Source: Hondaea fermentalgiana (lineage: Eukaryota; Sar; Bigyra; Thraustochytrida; Thraustochytriidae). Taken from it: a stretch of 64,000 nucleotides of DNA. The stretch lies in the NCBI GenBank assembly GCA_014084085.1, contig NPFB01000003.1, positions 197,066 to 261,065 on the forward strand, in the 5' to 3' direction. The notes beneath the pieces are model-generated. The model saw only the letters and a program-made list of their open reading frames with translations, searched no databases and was not told where the DNA came from. This document shows, one piece after another, positions 1 to 9,679 of the stretch. The position numbers and the translations under genes are program-made. How positions within the stretch are numbered: the stretch's first letter is position 1; each line of letters starts with the position of its first letter.

Positions 1-304
1 GGCGGGACGCGCGGAGGCCCCTGCGGAGGCGCCGCGGACGCGCGCCGCGGAGGCGCCGCGGACGGCCGGGCGAGGCGCCGCTGGGCCTGTTTGAAATCGG
101 TTTGAGGTGAACGATAAGGGGCGGCTTGCCTTGCCTCTGCCTGCCTGCCTGCGACGGGCGAAAAAGGAAACGCGGCGCACGGAGGCGCGGGCGAGCGAGA
201 CCTGCAGGCGGCCACGGCGCGGCGCGGCGCGAAGCCGGGCGGGTCAGGTGCGCGCGGGCAGAGCGCGCGAGCAAGAGCGAATCGGATTTTGAAACGAGAA
301 AAAG
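1..304. other. Upstream GC-rich region, no gene
   Basis: Very GC-rich leader before the first gene. It contains a near-perfect short direct repeat of GCGGAGGCGCCGCGGACG at about 22-39 and again about 46-63, plus a CTGCCTGC-type stretch near 130-150. No open frame here has coding character. It probably holds the promoter and 5' UTR of the gene starting at 305. Confidence 0.5.
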
Positions 305-3300
305 ATGCCTCGCAAGAAGACGTACAGCCTGCCGGGACGCACGCTACCCAGGCGGCAGGCGCGCGCGGCGGCAGAGAACGCCTCGGCGCAGATCGCGGCC
401 GAGGCGGCCAAAGGCAGGCGCAAGAAAGAACGCGCCACCAAGCCCGACTGCCTGCCGTTTACGCAAACCGTTCTGGAGAACCTCCTCGCACGCGTAGCCA
501 ACGACGACGGGGACGAAATCGGCCTCGGCGAGGCGCGCCTGCTAGAGCTTGCAGACGGGGACAAAGAACGCGCACCCGAGCTCCTCGAGGGACAACTCGA
601 CGCAGAGGACTTTGATGAAAAGGACAAGTCCGAGAAAACCGTGCAGACCCTCGACAACTTTGCAGTGTACGATGACGATGGCCATTTGGTCGATTTGCGC
701 GACGTCTGGCTCATGCCAGGTCTTCTCGAGGATCTGACCGTGTTCGGCACGGTGGTGGCACCGCTCCGTTACAATGGTCACGCGTTAGTCCGCACGCCGC
801 GCGCATCTGCGCCAGCGGGAAGTCACGAGCAGGTCATCGAGATGCTCGATTCTAGACTCATTCGCATTGCCAGCAGCTCAGCTAAAAAGGCAGTCTCTAC
901 CCCGACAGGCGGATCCAGCGGCAAGTCAAGCATCAAGGTCCCGCATTTTGACCCAAATCTTACACGTGAAGTAGCCTATGCCCAGGCGCAGAGCCTTCAG
1001 CAAGCCACGCCCGCGCCTTTTACCGTTGGTGGCATCACCGTGCAAGACGTTGGAGAGATCCACCTCGACCGCAAGTACTACTCGTCCAAACATCTCTTTC
1101 CTGTTGGCTTTCGATCGCAGCGCCAATATACTTGCGCTGTGTCACCCACTGAAAAAGCTGTGTACACGAGCGAGATCTTAGAGGGCGTTGATGGGCCGCG
1201 TTTTCGCGTGATTCACGAAAACGGCGATCTCAGCTGGGAAGAGGCATCCTCATCAGCTGTTTGGCTTCAGGTGTTGCGCCATGTCAACGATTGCAAGGTT
1301 CGGAATGGGCTGCCATCCAAGGGCACGGCCATCTCCGGACCGGAAATGTTCGGTTTTGCAAACGCCAAAATTGCAAGCGTGCTCGAGGGCCTCGACGGAG
1401 TGATAAACTGCACCAATTACACCTTTCGCGCCATGCGTGGCGGTGGCTATGGCGGCATGCACACGCGGAATCGTCGTCTTGATGAGCTTGACGGCGGTGG
1501 TCAGGGAGAGGCATATTTTGAAGACGCTGAAGCCGACGACGCGGCCTCTACGACCGGGGGCAAACGAGCCAAGTCGCGCTCGCGTCCCTCCGCGCCCGCG
1601 CATCGCAGACCCAAAAGCATGACTGTCAAGGACACTCAATACCTTACGCGCGCTGGAACTGCCTTGGCGGACCTGCAGGAGAAGGAAAATAAGGGTTTGC
1701 GCGTGTTGCTGAAAAAACTCGCCACGTGCAGCGTCAATGCCGATCTTCTGCACGACACGGGCGCGGCGCGCATTGTCAAGCGTTTGCGTAAACATCCCGA
1801 CAAGAAGATCGCACCCATGGCAAAGGAGATTGTACGTTCTTGGAAGATGCATGGTGACAAGGAACCAAGCAAAAAGGATGTAGCCGTCGTCACCGACTGC
1901 TGTGCAAAAATCATCACTTATATTGGCGTTGGTCCCGACGAGAAGATGCAGGACGCTGTGGCGGACAAGTACATTAAGAACGCTCGCGGGGCCCAGCGGA
2001 AGAAGATCTTTGAGCTTCTGGTGCGCTTGGACCGCATCAAGTTTGTCGACACCGAAACTCTCATCAACACCATGATGGGCAAACTCATTGGCAGGCTTCG
2101 TAAACATCTCGATCCCGACATTTCGGCGCTGGCGCTCTCCATCAAGGAACGATGGCAGCGCCAGATCAAGGACCCGGAAGGCGAGCAATACGAGCCTTCG
2201 CCAGCGCAGCTCATGACCTTCAGAGATCTTGGTGCCGGTGGGGGCGGCGCCAAGGCTGGCGGAGATGATTCTAAAGATGCGACAGGTGCTTCTGCCAAGT
2301 CTTCTGCAAAGGCTTCATCGAGTTCACAGGCCGCGGATGGGTCCGCGGCTCGTGATGCCAATGGGGCCCCTGCAGGGGGCGGTGCAAAAGGCTCCAATCA
2401 TGCCGGCGGTTCTGGAAAGAGCAACAACAAAGATGGCAAGCATGGCAAGGGTGGCAAAGATGCCGCTGCTATGGAGGTCGACACCAGCGATACGAGCGGC
2501 CAAAAGAAACGCAAGCGCGGAAGTAGCAGTGCTGGTGGTGGTGGCAGCGGCGGTGCTGGCGGCGGCAACAGCGGTAACGGCGGTGACGGCGATGGTCCCA
2601 AGAGTGCCGAGGATGAAGAGGACACGCTCCGCGCACGCAAGCGCTCGCGCCGTGCGAAATCCCCGGGTAGCCACTCGCACATGAAAAAGCTGACCAGTAT
2701 GGATCCAGCCGTGGTTGCGGAAGAGGTGGCTAAAAGACCTCGGCAGCGCGTCAAACTTGACCGCGTCACCCGTCTGAGTATGACACTTGCCTACGGCGAT
2801 CCGACACTCTGGTTAGAAACGGAAAAGGTTCGCTACCGTATCGCCGGTCCGAATGTGCCCGTAGCACCAGCTGTGCACTACGCGGATACCTTTGCTCGCG
2901 TGTGGAAAATCTTCGAGGCCTGCCACCGCTTTCTCCACCTCATTGACTCGTGTGAACGTTCCACCGATTTGGACTCGATCCTTCTCGAGGCGACTCAGGA
3001 CAATTCGCGGGAAATGCCTCGTCGTCGCGGGTTTAAGGCCGGCGACGACTCTGCCGAGGCCGAATTTCAAGAAGGCTCCGTCCAGCTCACCGAAGACGAT
3101 ATACTCGAAAGTGTCTATTATGTTGTGGAGGAGCTCTATCGCATGCTCGCCAACGAAAAGGATCGCATTCCCATGATCCTGGGGATGCGCGCCATGAATG
3201 ACTACATTTCGCGCGGTTTGCGCGACATGGATCGGTCTTCGCGCAACTACGTGAAGCGTGAGCGAATTCGCATCACCGAGGAAGCAAAGGAGGCTAGCAA

Positions 3301-6300
3301 GACGGAAAAACAGCGCGAGCGTGATGCACAGCGTCGTGAGCTGGAACAGCGTCGCATGATCGAGAACGGCATTGGGCTTCCTGATGATCTTGAAATCGTG
3401 GAGGAGGACCGTGAGCGCGAGGCAGCGGGCAAGGAGATTGCCAGCGCATTTGTTGCTGCGCTGGCGCACAAGGAAAAGGTTACCAAACGTCCTGTTCCGC
3501 GCTTTCTCCCCTGCGACCCGGCCTTTGTGGACTTTGATCGTCTTTTGCAATACCGGTTTTCCTCGTCGGTTCCCGATGCTAATTTCAAGGATGCTGAGGT
3601 GGGCGCATGGGCTGGTTTTCAGCCGGGAAGTTTCTCTGTTGAAGGCATGCGCTTTGCCATGATGCTGCAGCTGTGGAGCACGGTGCGCACGGTCATGTAC
3701 ATCATGGACGATACCTTTATGGACCGCAATGCGTTTGCTGAGGAGACCTTTGCTATCTTCCGCGAGCGGTTTGTAAAGTCTGGCGCTGATGACGTCTGCA
3801 TGGCTCTCGTCAAATTCCTTTGCGACCAGGTCGGTGGCGAGGAGGATTCGAGCTTTGGGCGCGCGAATAGTCGATTCGTCTATGGCGTGGAAGACACGGC
3901 AGGAATCTCCACGCGACGGTCGGGGCGCAGTCACCGCAAGTCGATCCAATTGGCAGGACACGATGCTGCCGTACCCTCTTATCCGTACAACAGCGACGAG
4001 CTCTGGCCGGCGCCTGTGGGTATGATCAATGAAATGTCGTGGCCCGAGATTGCGCGTCGCCTCTTGTTGCACCAGCTACGGACTGACGAGGATCTCTACC
4101 TCGCGTGGCAATTTAATCCCGAGAACCAGCATCCCGGCCAGCCGCAGCGGCAGCATCGCGACCTCACGTTGGCCTGTCTTGAATTTGACCCCGATCTCTT
4201 GAGCACGTGCGACGAGCTCTTGATGGAAATTATGGATGACGTTGCAAGCCCGCCCTTTTGCGTGCCTGTGGATCCAATGCTACACGATGCGCCCAACTAC
4301 TTTGAGATCATCAAACGGCCCATGGATTTGGAAACGATTCGTAAGCGCATGCACGATGGTCACTACGACGCTGACCGAGCTCCAGAGGGCAATCGTTACC
4401 AGGAAGCCATCGATTGGCGTCGAGGCACAACTGGCAACGATGATGACGATGATGGCGCGAGTCAGCAGGTGGGTGGTGCTACGCCCGCCCCGGATGAGGA
4501 TGTGGACATGGACGAAGAGGAGGACGAGGACGATGAGGACGGCGAAGAGAAACCGGTCGTGGAAGATCTCCTGTCCATGGATGCGCGATTCTACGAGTTC
4601 GACTGTCTCGGCAGCGGCCACGAGGGTCTCGCTGCAGACGTGCGACAAGTCTTTCGGAACTGTCGCCGCTTCAACAAGTCGCACACCAAGCTGTACAATG
4701 ATGCCCGCAAGCTCGACGGCATGTTTTCGCGTGTTTACGAGGAGCGCGTGATCCGTCGCGACCCCAAATACCGTCTGCCACCAGTCCAGGTGCCGGGCCT
4801 TTTGGAAGGCGTTGCCGGAGTCGAAATGGGCGGGAGTGAAGCGACCTCGCCCATGGCAGCTCTTAAGCTGCGGCGGGGGAACAAGTTCGTGGACGTGGAC
4901 AAGGCCGAGAACACCACAGACTTTGCTGGGCCCTTTCAAAAGGGCATGCCGATTCTCCAGGAGGCGCTCCTGTCTCTCAACCAAAGCGGTGATCTGAGTC
5001 TGGTCTCCGTCGATGAGAAGCTCCGGCTCGCAACGGCACTCACAGACATGGCCATGGATACGCGTGCAATGCGCAGCTTCATTCAAGTCCGTATTGAAGA
5101 ACTACACCGTCTTAGTCGCGAGCAGCAACAGGTGCAGCGCGAGGTGCAGCGAGCAGAAAAGGATCTCTCGGACAAGGGGGACAAGCTGCATGCGCGACGC
5201 GAGGAGCTCGAGGCAACCCGCGTTGACCTTGAACGGCAGATCCGAGAGCGTGCCATCCGCATGGAACCAGTCGGCTATGACCGGTACTTTAACAGGTACT
5301 GGGTCTTTGACACCTTGGCCCTTCCGGTTGTCTTTGTGGAAATGGCGCGAACGGGGCAATGGGGTGTCTTTTGGTCCCAGGATGAGGTAAAGCAGCTGCT
5401 CGCGTCCCTCGACATCCGCGGCGCGCGTGAGAATGCGCTATATCACACGCTTTCAGATTTGTGGGCCTCCTTTCTTCGCGCGCAGGCGCAGGCGCAGCAG
5501 GAACTCTCCGCGACGCGCATCCAAAAATATGTGCGTGGCAAATCGGATACTGCGGACGGCGACTCGCGCGTTGTGAAGCTGGCGAAGATTCTTTTGAGCG
5601 AGGCGGAGAAGCAGCTTGCAGAGGCTGCCGAGAAAGCGAAGATTTGGCGCACAGTGCAGACGGAAGATGGCCGCGAGTACTATTACCACGCCGAGACACG
5701 CGAGACGACCTGGGAAACCCCGGAGCTGCACAAGGCCGAAGCGGAGTTTAAGGAAAAGGTGGAAGAGTGTCGTGCCAATGTGGAGAAGGCAAAGGAGGAT
5801 CCCGAAGAGGCTTTGGAGGCTCTCAAGCAGGACCTTATGAATGACAATGTTCTTATCCATGCACTTACGTACGATGCGAGGGCCGCCTCAACAGAAGGTG
5901 CAGACGGACAGGACGAAGAGCAGCAGCAGTCTGCTGCCGAAGATGAGGATGAGGATGAGGATAAGAAGAACGATGACACCAAGACGGAGACGACCACTGA
6001 CGCCAAGACGGAGCCCGCGCGTGCCTCGACCGTGACCATTGATGATTTGCGCGCGGATGAAGCGACCTTCCTGAACAAGTCTCGCGTCGAGGGTTTTGTG
6101 TCTCGTATTTTGCGGCTCGTGGCAAGTCTCCTCGCGCTCGAGTCGCTTACGGTAGGCCATGGAGCTAACCCGAATCTCTCTTGCAAGTCGGATGAGTGGT
6201 TGAGCGAGAACAAACAATCTGATTGGTTCGAGAAGACCAACGAAGTAATTAGCGTGCTGAAGAGTATCAAGAACGAGCCGAACCCGGCCTGGGTGAAAAT

Positions 6301-6919
6301 TCGACCTGTCTTGGTGGACGTGATGGGGACCTATTTTGACCTCTTTGTGGGTAGCCCATATGCGGTGAATCACGACAAGGCGCAGCGCGCTGTTATCATG
6401 GCGACACGGCACGCTTTCCGCTTCCATCGTGCCTTGCGTGCTGCGCAGAGCCTGGCCGACTTTGGCCTCCTCTTTGCACAGATGCAAAACATTCTGCACA
6501 TGAAGCGCACGGTTACCTTTACTCGTTCGAGGGATCAATCCTTTGCAGTCTTGCTGGCGGACGTAATGTCGACTTCGGATCAGGATGAAACGGGTTCTTC
6601 CTCGGAGGTGGCGGGCGAAGTGAAGAACGAGAAGGTCAAGCAGGAAGAGGAGGAAAAGCAGGAAACCAAACAGGAAAGCGAAAAGTCTGCCACTGCGGAG
6701 TCTGACCCGGCGGCTCTCAAGTCGGAAGCGAACGGCGACGCGGTAAATGGTACGCAAGAAACTTCCGCCGCGCAAGAGGAGGAATCCAAGGGCGAGGATG
6801 TGTCCGATGTCAAGGAAACCAAAGAATCCAAAGCCAACGATATAGACGCCGGCGATGCGAGCGCGCGGCAGGGGTCGCAGTCGCAGGATGGCCAGGCGCC
6901 AATGGACACAGGCGAATGA
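305..6919 (+). CDS. Giant multidomain chromatin protein: FYRN/FYRC, TFIIS-N repeats, bromodomain, WHIM, WW
   Basis: A single-exon 2204-residue protein starting at ATG 305 (context AAAAAGATGCC). Domains read by eye: FYRN-like at about 264-310 (GFRSQRQY core) and FYRC-like at about 346-376; two TFIIS N-terminal (LW) helical units at about 456-515 and 562-620; a Gly/Ser/Lys-rich disordered stretch at about 643-795 with basic nuclear-localisation-like runs; a helical region with a SWPEIARRL segment at about 1240; a bromodomain from about 1296 to 1482 with NCRRFN carrying the acetyl-lysine-binding Asn; a WHIM/WSD-like helical region with coiled coil at about 1546-1716 including GYDRYFNRYWVF; a WW domain at about 1780-1809; and an acidic Lys/Glu tail. 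Bromodomain plus WHIM suggests an ISWI-type remodeller subunit (ACF1/BAZ class). FYR and TFIIS-N are not usual in that class. Role inferred: nuclear histone-reading scaffold linked to remodelling or elongation. No PHD finger was recognised. Confidence 0.88.
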   Translation: MPRKKTYSLPGRTLPRRQARAAAENASAQIAAEAAKGRRKKERATKPDCLPFTQTVLENLLARVANDDGDEIGLGEARLLELADGDKERAPELLEGQLDAEDFDEKDKSEKTVQTLDNFAVYDDDGHLVDLRDVWLMPGLLEDLTVFGTVVAPLRYNGHALVRTPRASAPAGSHEQVIEMLDSRLIRIASSSAKKAVSTPTGGSSGKSSIKVPHFDPNLTREVAYAQAQSLQQATPAPFTVGGITVQDVGEIHLDRKYYSSKHLFPVGFRSQRQYTCAVSPTEKAVYTSEILEGVDGPRFRVIHENGDLSWEEASSSAVWLQVLRHVNDCKVRNGLPSKGTAISGPEMFGFANAKIASVLEGLDGVINCTNYTFRAMRGGGYGGMHTRNRRLDELDGGGQGEAYFEDAEADDAASTTGGKRAKSRSRPSAPAHRRPKSMTVKDTQYLTRAGTALADLQEKENKGLRVLLKKLATCSVNADLLHDTGAARIVKRLRKHPDKKIAPMAKEIVRSWKMHGDKEPSKKDVAVVTDCCAKIITYIGVGPDEKMQDAVADKYIKNARGAQRKKIFELLVRLDRIKFVDTETLINTMMGKLIGRLRKHLDPDISALALSIKERWQRQIKDPEGEQYEPSPAQLMTFRDLGAGGGGAKAGGDDSKDATGASAKSSAKASSSSQAADGSAARDANGAPAGGGAKGSNHAGGSGKSNNKDGKHGKGGKDAAAMEVDTSDTSGQKKRKRGSSSAGGGGSGGAGGGNSGNGGDGDGPKSAEDEEDTLRARKRSRRAKSPGSHSHMKKLTSMDPAVVAEEVAKRPRQRVKLDRVTRLSMTLAYGDPTLWLETEKVRYRIAGPNVPVAPAVHYADTFARVWKIFEACHRFLHLIDSCERSTDLDSILLEATQDNSREMPRRRGFKAGDDSAEAEFQEGSVQLTEDDILESVYYVVEELYRMLANEKDRIPMILGMRAMNDYISRGLRDMDRSSRNYVKRERIRITEEAKEASKTEKQRERDAQRRELEQRRMIENGIGLPDDLEIVEEDREREAAGKEIASAFVAALAHKEKVTKRPVPRFLPCDPAFVDFDRLLQYRFSSSVPDANFKDAEVGAWAGFQPGSFSVEGMRFAMMLQLWSTVRTVMYIMDDTFMDRNAFAEETFAIFRERFVKSGADDVCMALVKFLCDQVGGEEDSSFGRANSRFVYGVEDTAGISTRRSGRSHRKSIQLAGHDAAVPSYPYNSDELWPAPVGMINEMSWPEIARRLLLHQLRTDEDLYLAWQFNPENQHPGQPQRQHRDLTLACLEFDPDLLSTCDELLMEIMDDVASPPFCVPVDPMLHDAPNYFEIIKRPMDLETIRKRMHDGHYDADRAPEGNRYQEAIDWRRGTTGNDDDDDGASQQVGGATPAPDEDVDMDEEEDEDDEDGEEKPVVEDLLSMDARFYEFDCLGSGHEGLAADVRQVFRNCRRFNKSHTKLYNDARKLDGMFSRVYEERVIRRDPKYRLPPVQVPGLLEGVAGVEMGGSEATSPMAALKLRRGNKFVDVDKAENTTDFAGPFQKGMPILQEALLSLNQSGDLSLVSVDEKLRLATALTDMAMDTRAMRSFIQVRIEELHRLSREQQQVQREVQRAEKDLSDKGDKLHARREELEATRVDLERQIRERAIRMEPVGYDRYFNRYWVFDTLALPVVFVEMARTGQWGVFWSQDEVKQLLASLDIRGARENALYHTLSDLWASFLRAQAQAQQELSATRIQKYVRGKSDTADGDSRVVKLAKILLSEAEKQLAEAAEKAKIWRTVQTEDGREYYYHAETRETTWETPELHKAEAEFKEKVEECRANVEKAKEDPEEALEALKQDLMNDNVLIHALTYDARAASTEGADGQDEEQQQSAAEDEDEDEDKKNDDTKTETTTDAKTEPARASTVTIDDLRADEATFLNKSRVEGFVSRILRLVASLLALESLTVGHGANPNLSCKSDEWLSENKQSDWFEKTNEVISVLKSIKNEPNPAWVKIRPVLVDVMGTYFDLFVGSPYAVNHDKAQRAVIMATRHAFRFHRALRAAQSLADFGLLFAQMQNILHMKRTVTFTRSRDQSFAVLLADVMSTSDQDETGSSSEVAGEVKNEKVKQEEEEKQETKQESEKSATAESDPAALKSEANGDAVNGTQETSAAQEEESKGEDVSDVKETKESKANDIDAGDASARQGSQSQDGQAPMDTGE

Positions 6920-7042
6920 GAGAGAATATGATCATTTGTTTGGGTCGAGGGCAATCATTTGGTTTGGTTTTTGATTATATACGATGAACTAGGAAGGAGC
7001 CAAAAGAAAAAGAAAAACGGAATGAAAAAAGAGCGAGCTTGA

Positions 7043-7543
7043 CTAGTCCCAGAACATGTTGCTAAATTTGCCGTGTGCAAGGTTGAGCATTCTGTTGTAA
7101 TTTTCGAGATCAAAGTTGTCGCTGTAGGGAAAGTGCACCTCTTCGAGCATCGTCCCTTCGCTGCTCACAGTGCCGAGGACCTCGTAAATTTGTTGCGCGG
7201 ATAGGGTCGTCTCGGGGTCTTGCATCTGGACAGCGACCTGCTGGTTGTCCGCAGCGAGCAGCATGAACATGCCTGGTCCAGCCTGGTCGCTTGGGAGGAC
7301 CTTGCCCACGAGGATGACCTTTTGGTCCTGGTACTTGGACAGCATTGACCCGTTTACCCGCGGGTACCTGAGCACCGGTCGCGTTGAGCCCTGTAGATTA
7401 TAAACACATGAGCAAGTACGTCAGTTTTCTATTCACCCTTTTTTGTAGCAGCGTATCGCGCCGCTGGCGCTGCCCAATTGATACTCTTGACGCAGCAGTT
7501 AGGCTCACGTCGCGCGCGCAGCATGGAAACTCACCCCGTCCAT
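7043..7543 (-). CDS. RPA3: Replication protein A 14 kDa subunit (RPA3), two exons
   Basis: Small subunit of the heterotrimeric single-stranded-DNA-binding RPA complex, acting in nuclear replication and repair. The main exon is 7043-7390. Its open frame lacks an ATG at the front and is preceded by an acceptor (CTACAG). An ATG in strong context (CCACCATGGACGGG) lies at 7543, followed directly by donor GTGAGT. Joining 7535-7543 (9 nt) to 7043-7390 across a 144-bp intron is in frame and gives 118 residues beginning MDGGSTRPVLRYPRVNG. The RPA3 OB-fold shows the typical order: PRVNGSML, a KVILVGKV strand, an MFMLLAADNQQVAVQM strand, then an EVLGTVS strand and the C-terminal helix with FDLENYNRML. 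Length matches the family (about 110-125). Convergent with the upstream chromatin gene, 123 bp apart. Confidence 0.85.
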
Positions 7544-8570
7544 GGTGGCTTTGAAGTCGAGAGGCCTGACTGCCTGACTGCGAGCGGGCGCAGGGGTGAG
7601 CGGGCGGGGCGACGCTGGAAAGTGCGCGCTGCGAAGGAGCTAGCAGGCGGCGTGCGCGCGGCGCGAGAAAGCGAGCGAGTGGTTGCGTTAGTCTTTTGCT
7701 TGCTGCTGATCCGCCGGCGGCCCTCGAAGAAGTTTGGTAAGCTAGAATATACTCTTTTTACCATAGAAAGTGCTAGACGCTTTGCAGGCATAATATTCTG
7801 GGCTAACGACATGGAAAGGAACCGCATAACTTCGCGATGATGTGATGCCCGTCGCGCCGGGCGGCGAACGAGGCGAAGTTGCGGAGAATTGATACGAACA
7901 AGAATAGGAAAACGGTCGAGTTTCCGACGTTGGTCTGCTTGGCAATATTTATCGACAGAGACATTGCTTGTGTGAAATACAGGAGATGATGGCTGGATGG
8001 CTGTCTTGCCATTATCGATCTAGCGAAAGAGGACAGAAAGCGTTGACAACGAGGACAAGAATCGTGTCAATCGATTGATGTGCGCAGTGAATTCCTACGT
8101 TCAACTTTTACAAGATAACGCGGAAAATTTGAAGAACAAGAGAATCCCCAGTGGCCACTGCGGAACACCTACGTTTTCGACAAGGAACCACCAATCAGGA
8201 AAAGGTATGACTACGCATGAACACGAGTTCAAGTTGTTCGACCGATTGTCAGTCATCACGAACACCGCGCGCACCGCTCGTTTGTATGGACAGCTTTGCT
8301 GGTCGATAGGCGCACTTGCAGCTAGCGAGCCAATCCTGTTCCTTCTTTCTATCCGCTTGCCTTCTACTTCTGAAACAGCCAAGTCCAACCATCAACAACT
8401 CAAGAACAAAGTTCATTCGTTCCGGCTGTGTTCTGTTGCTGCAGCTGATGCACGCGTGGGGACGGGCAGCAAACCCGCTTGCCAGGGCTTCCGGGCGCGC
8501 GGCTTCTTGGCGTCGTCCTGCGCCCTTGGCGTTGTCTCGGTTGGATTTAGTAAGGAGCTTGAGCAGCGCC
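7544..8570. other. Divergent intergenic region between RPA3 and HD hydrolase
   Basis: About 1 kb between two divergent start codons, presumably carrying both promoters. Short frames occur on both strands, but none shows a recognisable domain, repeats or a codon pattern like the neighbours. An AT-richer core lies at about 7735-8420 between GC-rich flanks. I see no RNA gene. Confidence 0.5.
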
Positions 8571-9324
8571 ATGGAGAATGGCGCAGGTTTCGCAAACTTG
8601 CGCGCCGACGTGGAAGCTTTCGTGCGCAAGGAAATGGAAGGGTACGACCCATCGCACGGTGCGTTATGATCATATTCGCAAGAACTGCACGCTGACACGT
8701 GCGGGCCAAGTACTGACGTTTTTCATCCTTTTTTAACATCAAGACTTTGAGCACGTGGAACGCGTTCGTAGACTAGCTCTCGACCTGGCAAAACGGGAGA
8801 ACGTCGAAGATCTCGAGGTTGTTGAGCTCGCTGCCCTCTTGCACGACGTCAAGGACCACAAGTACGCCGCCGAGGGTGAAGATGCAGGCTCTGCAATCCA
8901 TAGTCTTCTCGACGGAAGGATGGATGCGCCTCGCGTTGAGCGTATCGTGAGCACCGTGGAGAATGTTTCCTTTTCGAAGCAAATGAAGCGCAAGGAACCC
9001 CTCGAAATGACTCCGGAGCTTGCCGTTGTTCAGGACGCGGATCGACTGGACGCAATCGGTGCAATTGGCATTGCGCGTTGCTTCGCATTTGGTGGCTCGC
9101 GCGACCGCGCCCTTTATACCGTTCGTGACGGTCGCGTTCGCATTGACGGCGAAAAGGATGACGCATCCTCGCTCGGGCACTTTTACGAGAAGCTCTTGCG
9201 CATTAAGGATTTTCTGAACACTCCGTCCGGCAAGGCGGAAGGGGCCGCGCGGCATGCGATGCTCGAAGCATTTACGAGCCAGCTGGTCAAGGAGAGCGGC
9301 CTTGAGGCGGAGCCAAAGCAATAA
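8571..9324 (+). CDS. HD-domain phosphohydrolase (YedJ/YpgQ-like), two exons
   Basis: Predicted metal-dependent phosphohydrolase of the HD superfamily. Exon 1 is 8571-8658 (ATG 8571, donor GTGCGT). Exon 2 is 8744-9324 after acceptor ACATCAAG. The join rebuilds SHDFEHVERVRRLA, the first metal-ligand motif of the family, across the junction. The 222-residue product then shows ALLHDVKDHKY (HD doublet at residues 63-64) and VQDADRLDAIGAIG (the distal Asp), completing the H...HD...D set. The C-terminal half (FYEKLLRIKDFLNT) matches bacterial and eukaryotic YedJ-type proteins of about 210-230 residues. The physiological substrate is unknown; the family acts on nucleotides or other phosphoesters in vitro. 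No targeting signal seen. Confidence 0.85.
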
Positions 9325-9406
9325 CTCACAGCCAGGCAGGCAGCCAGCCAGCTATTCAATCAGTCAGTCAGTCAGTCAATTTTTGTAAAGAATCTACAAA
9401 GGCAGA

Positions 9407-9455
<49 letters not shown>

Positions 9456-9679
9456 GTATCTGGAACGTGATGATAGGTGCGATCAACAAAAAGCATGCCA
9501 TCATGAATTGTCTCAACGTCACGTCCATGTGATACCGCCGCGCGTCACCTTTCGAGACTCGAGCGATGCGCCTTTCCTTTTTTTTGATGATGTTTTTGAT
9601 ACGACAGAATCTCAGGTCCTGCGCTTTACCTGACTCCTTGCACACAATGAAGATTACAAAAAAAGAAAAATAACTTCAT
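9325..9679. other. Convergent 3' region with CAGT and CTTG microsatellites
   Basis: Short spacer between the HD-hydrolase stop and the convergent phosphoglycerate-mutase gene. It contains a (CAGT)n run at about 9358-9378 and the (CTTG)12 array listed separately. Frames through the array encode only repetitive Leu/Ala/Cys or Lys/Gln/Ala/Ser strings and are not genes. Confidence 0.6.
9407..9454. repeat. (CTTG)12 microsatellite
   Basis: Twelve perfect CTTG units (48 bp) in the 3' intergenic region of the HD-hydrolase gene. The same unit recurs at 46383-46406. Confidence 0.97.

Noticed and set aside
1253..4072. Long minus-strand frames (311 and 419 codons) opposite the giant chromatin gene
   Set aside because: They lie antisense to a conserved multidomain frame, have no recognisable domain and reflect codon bias of the real gene.
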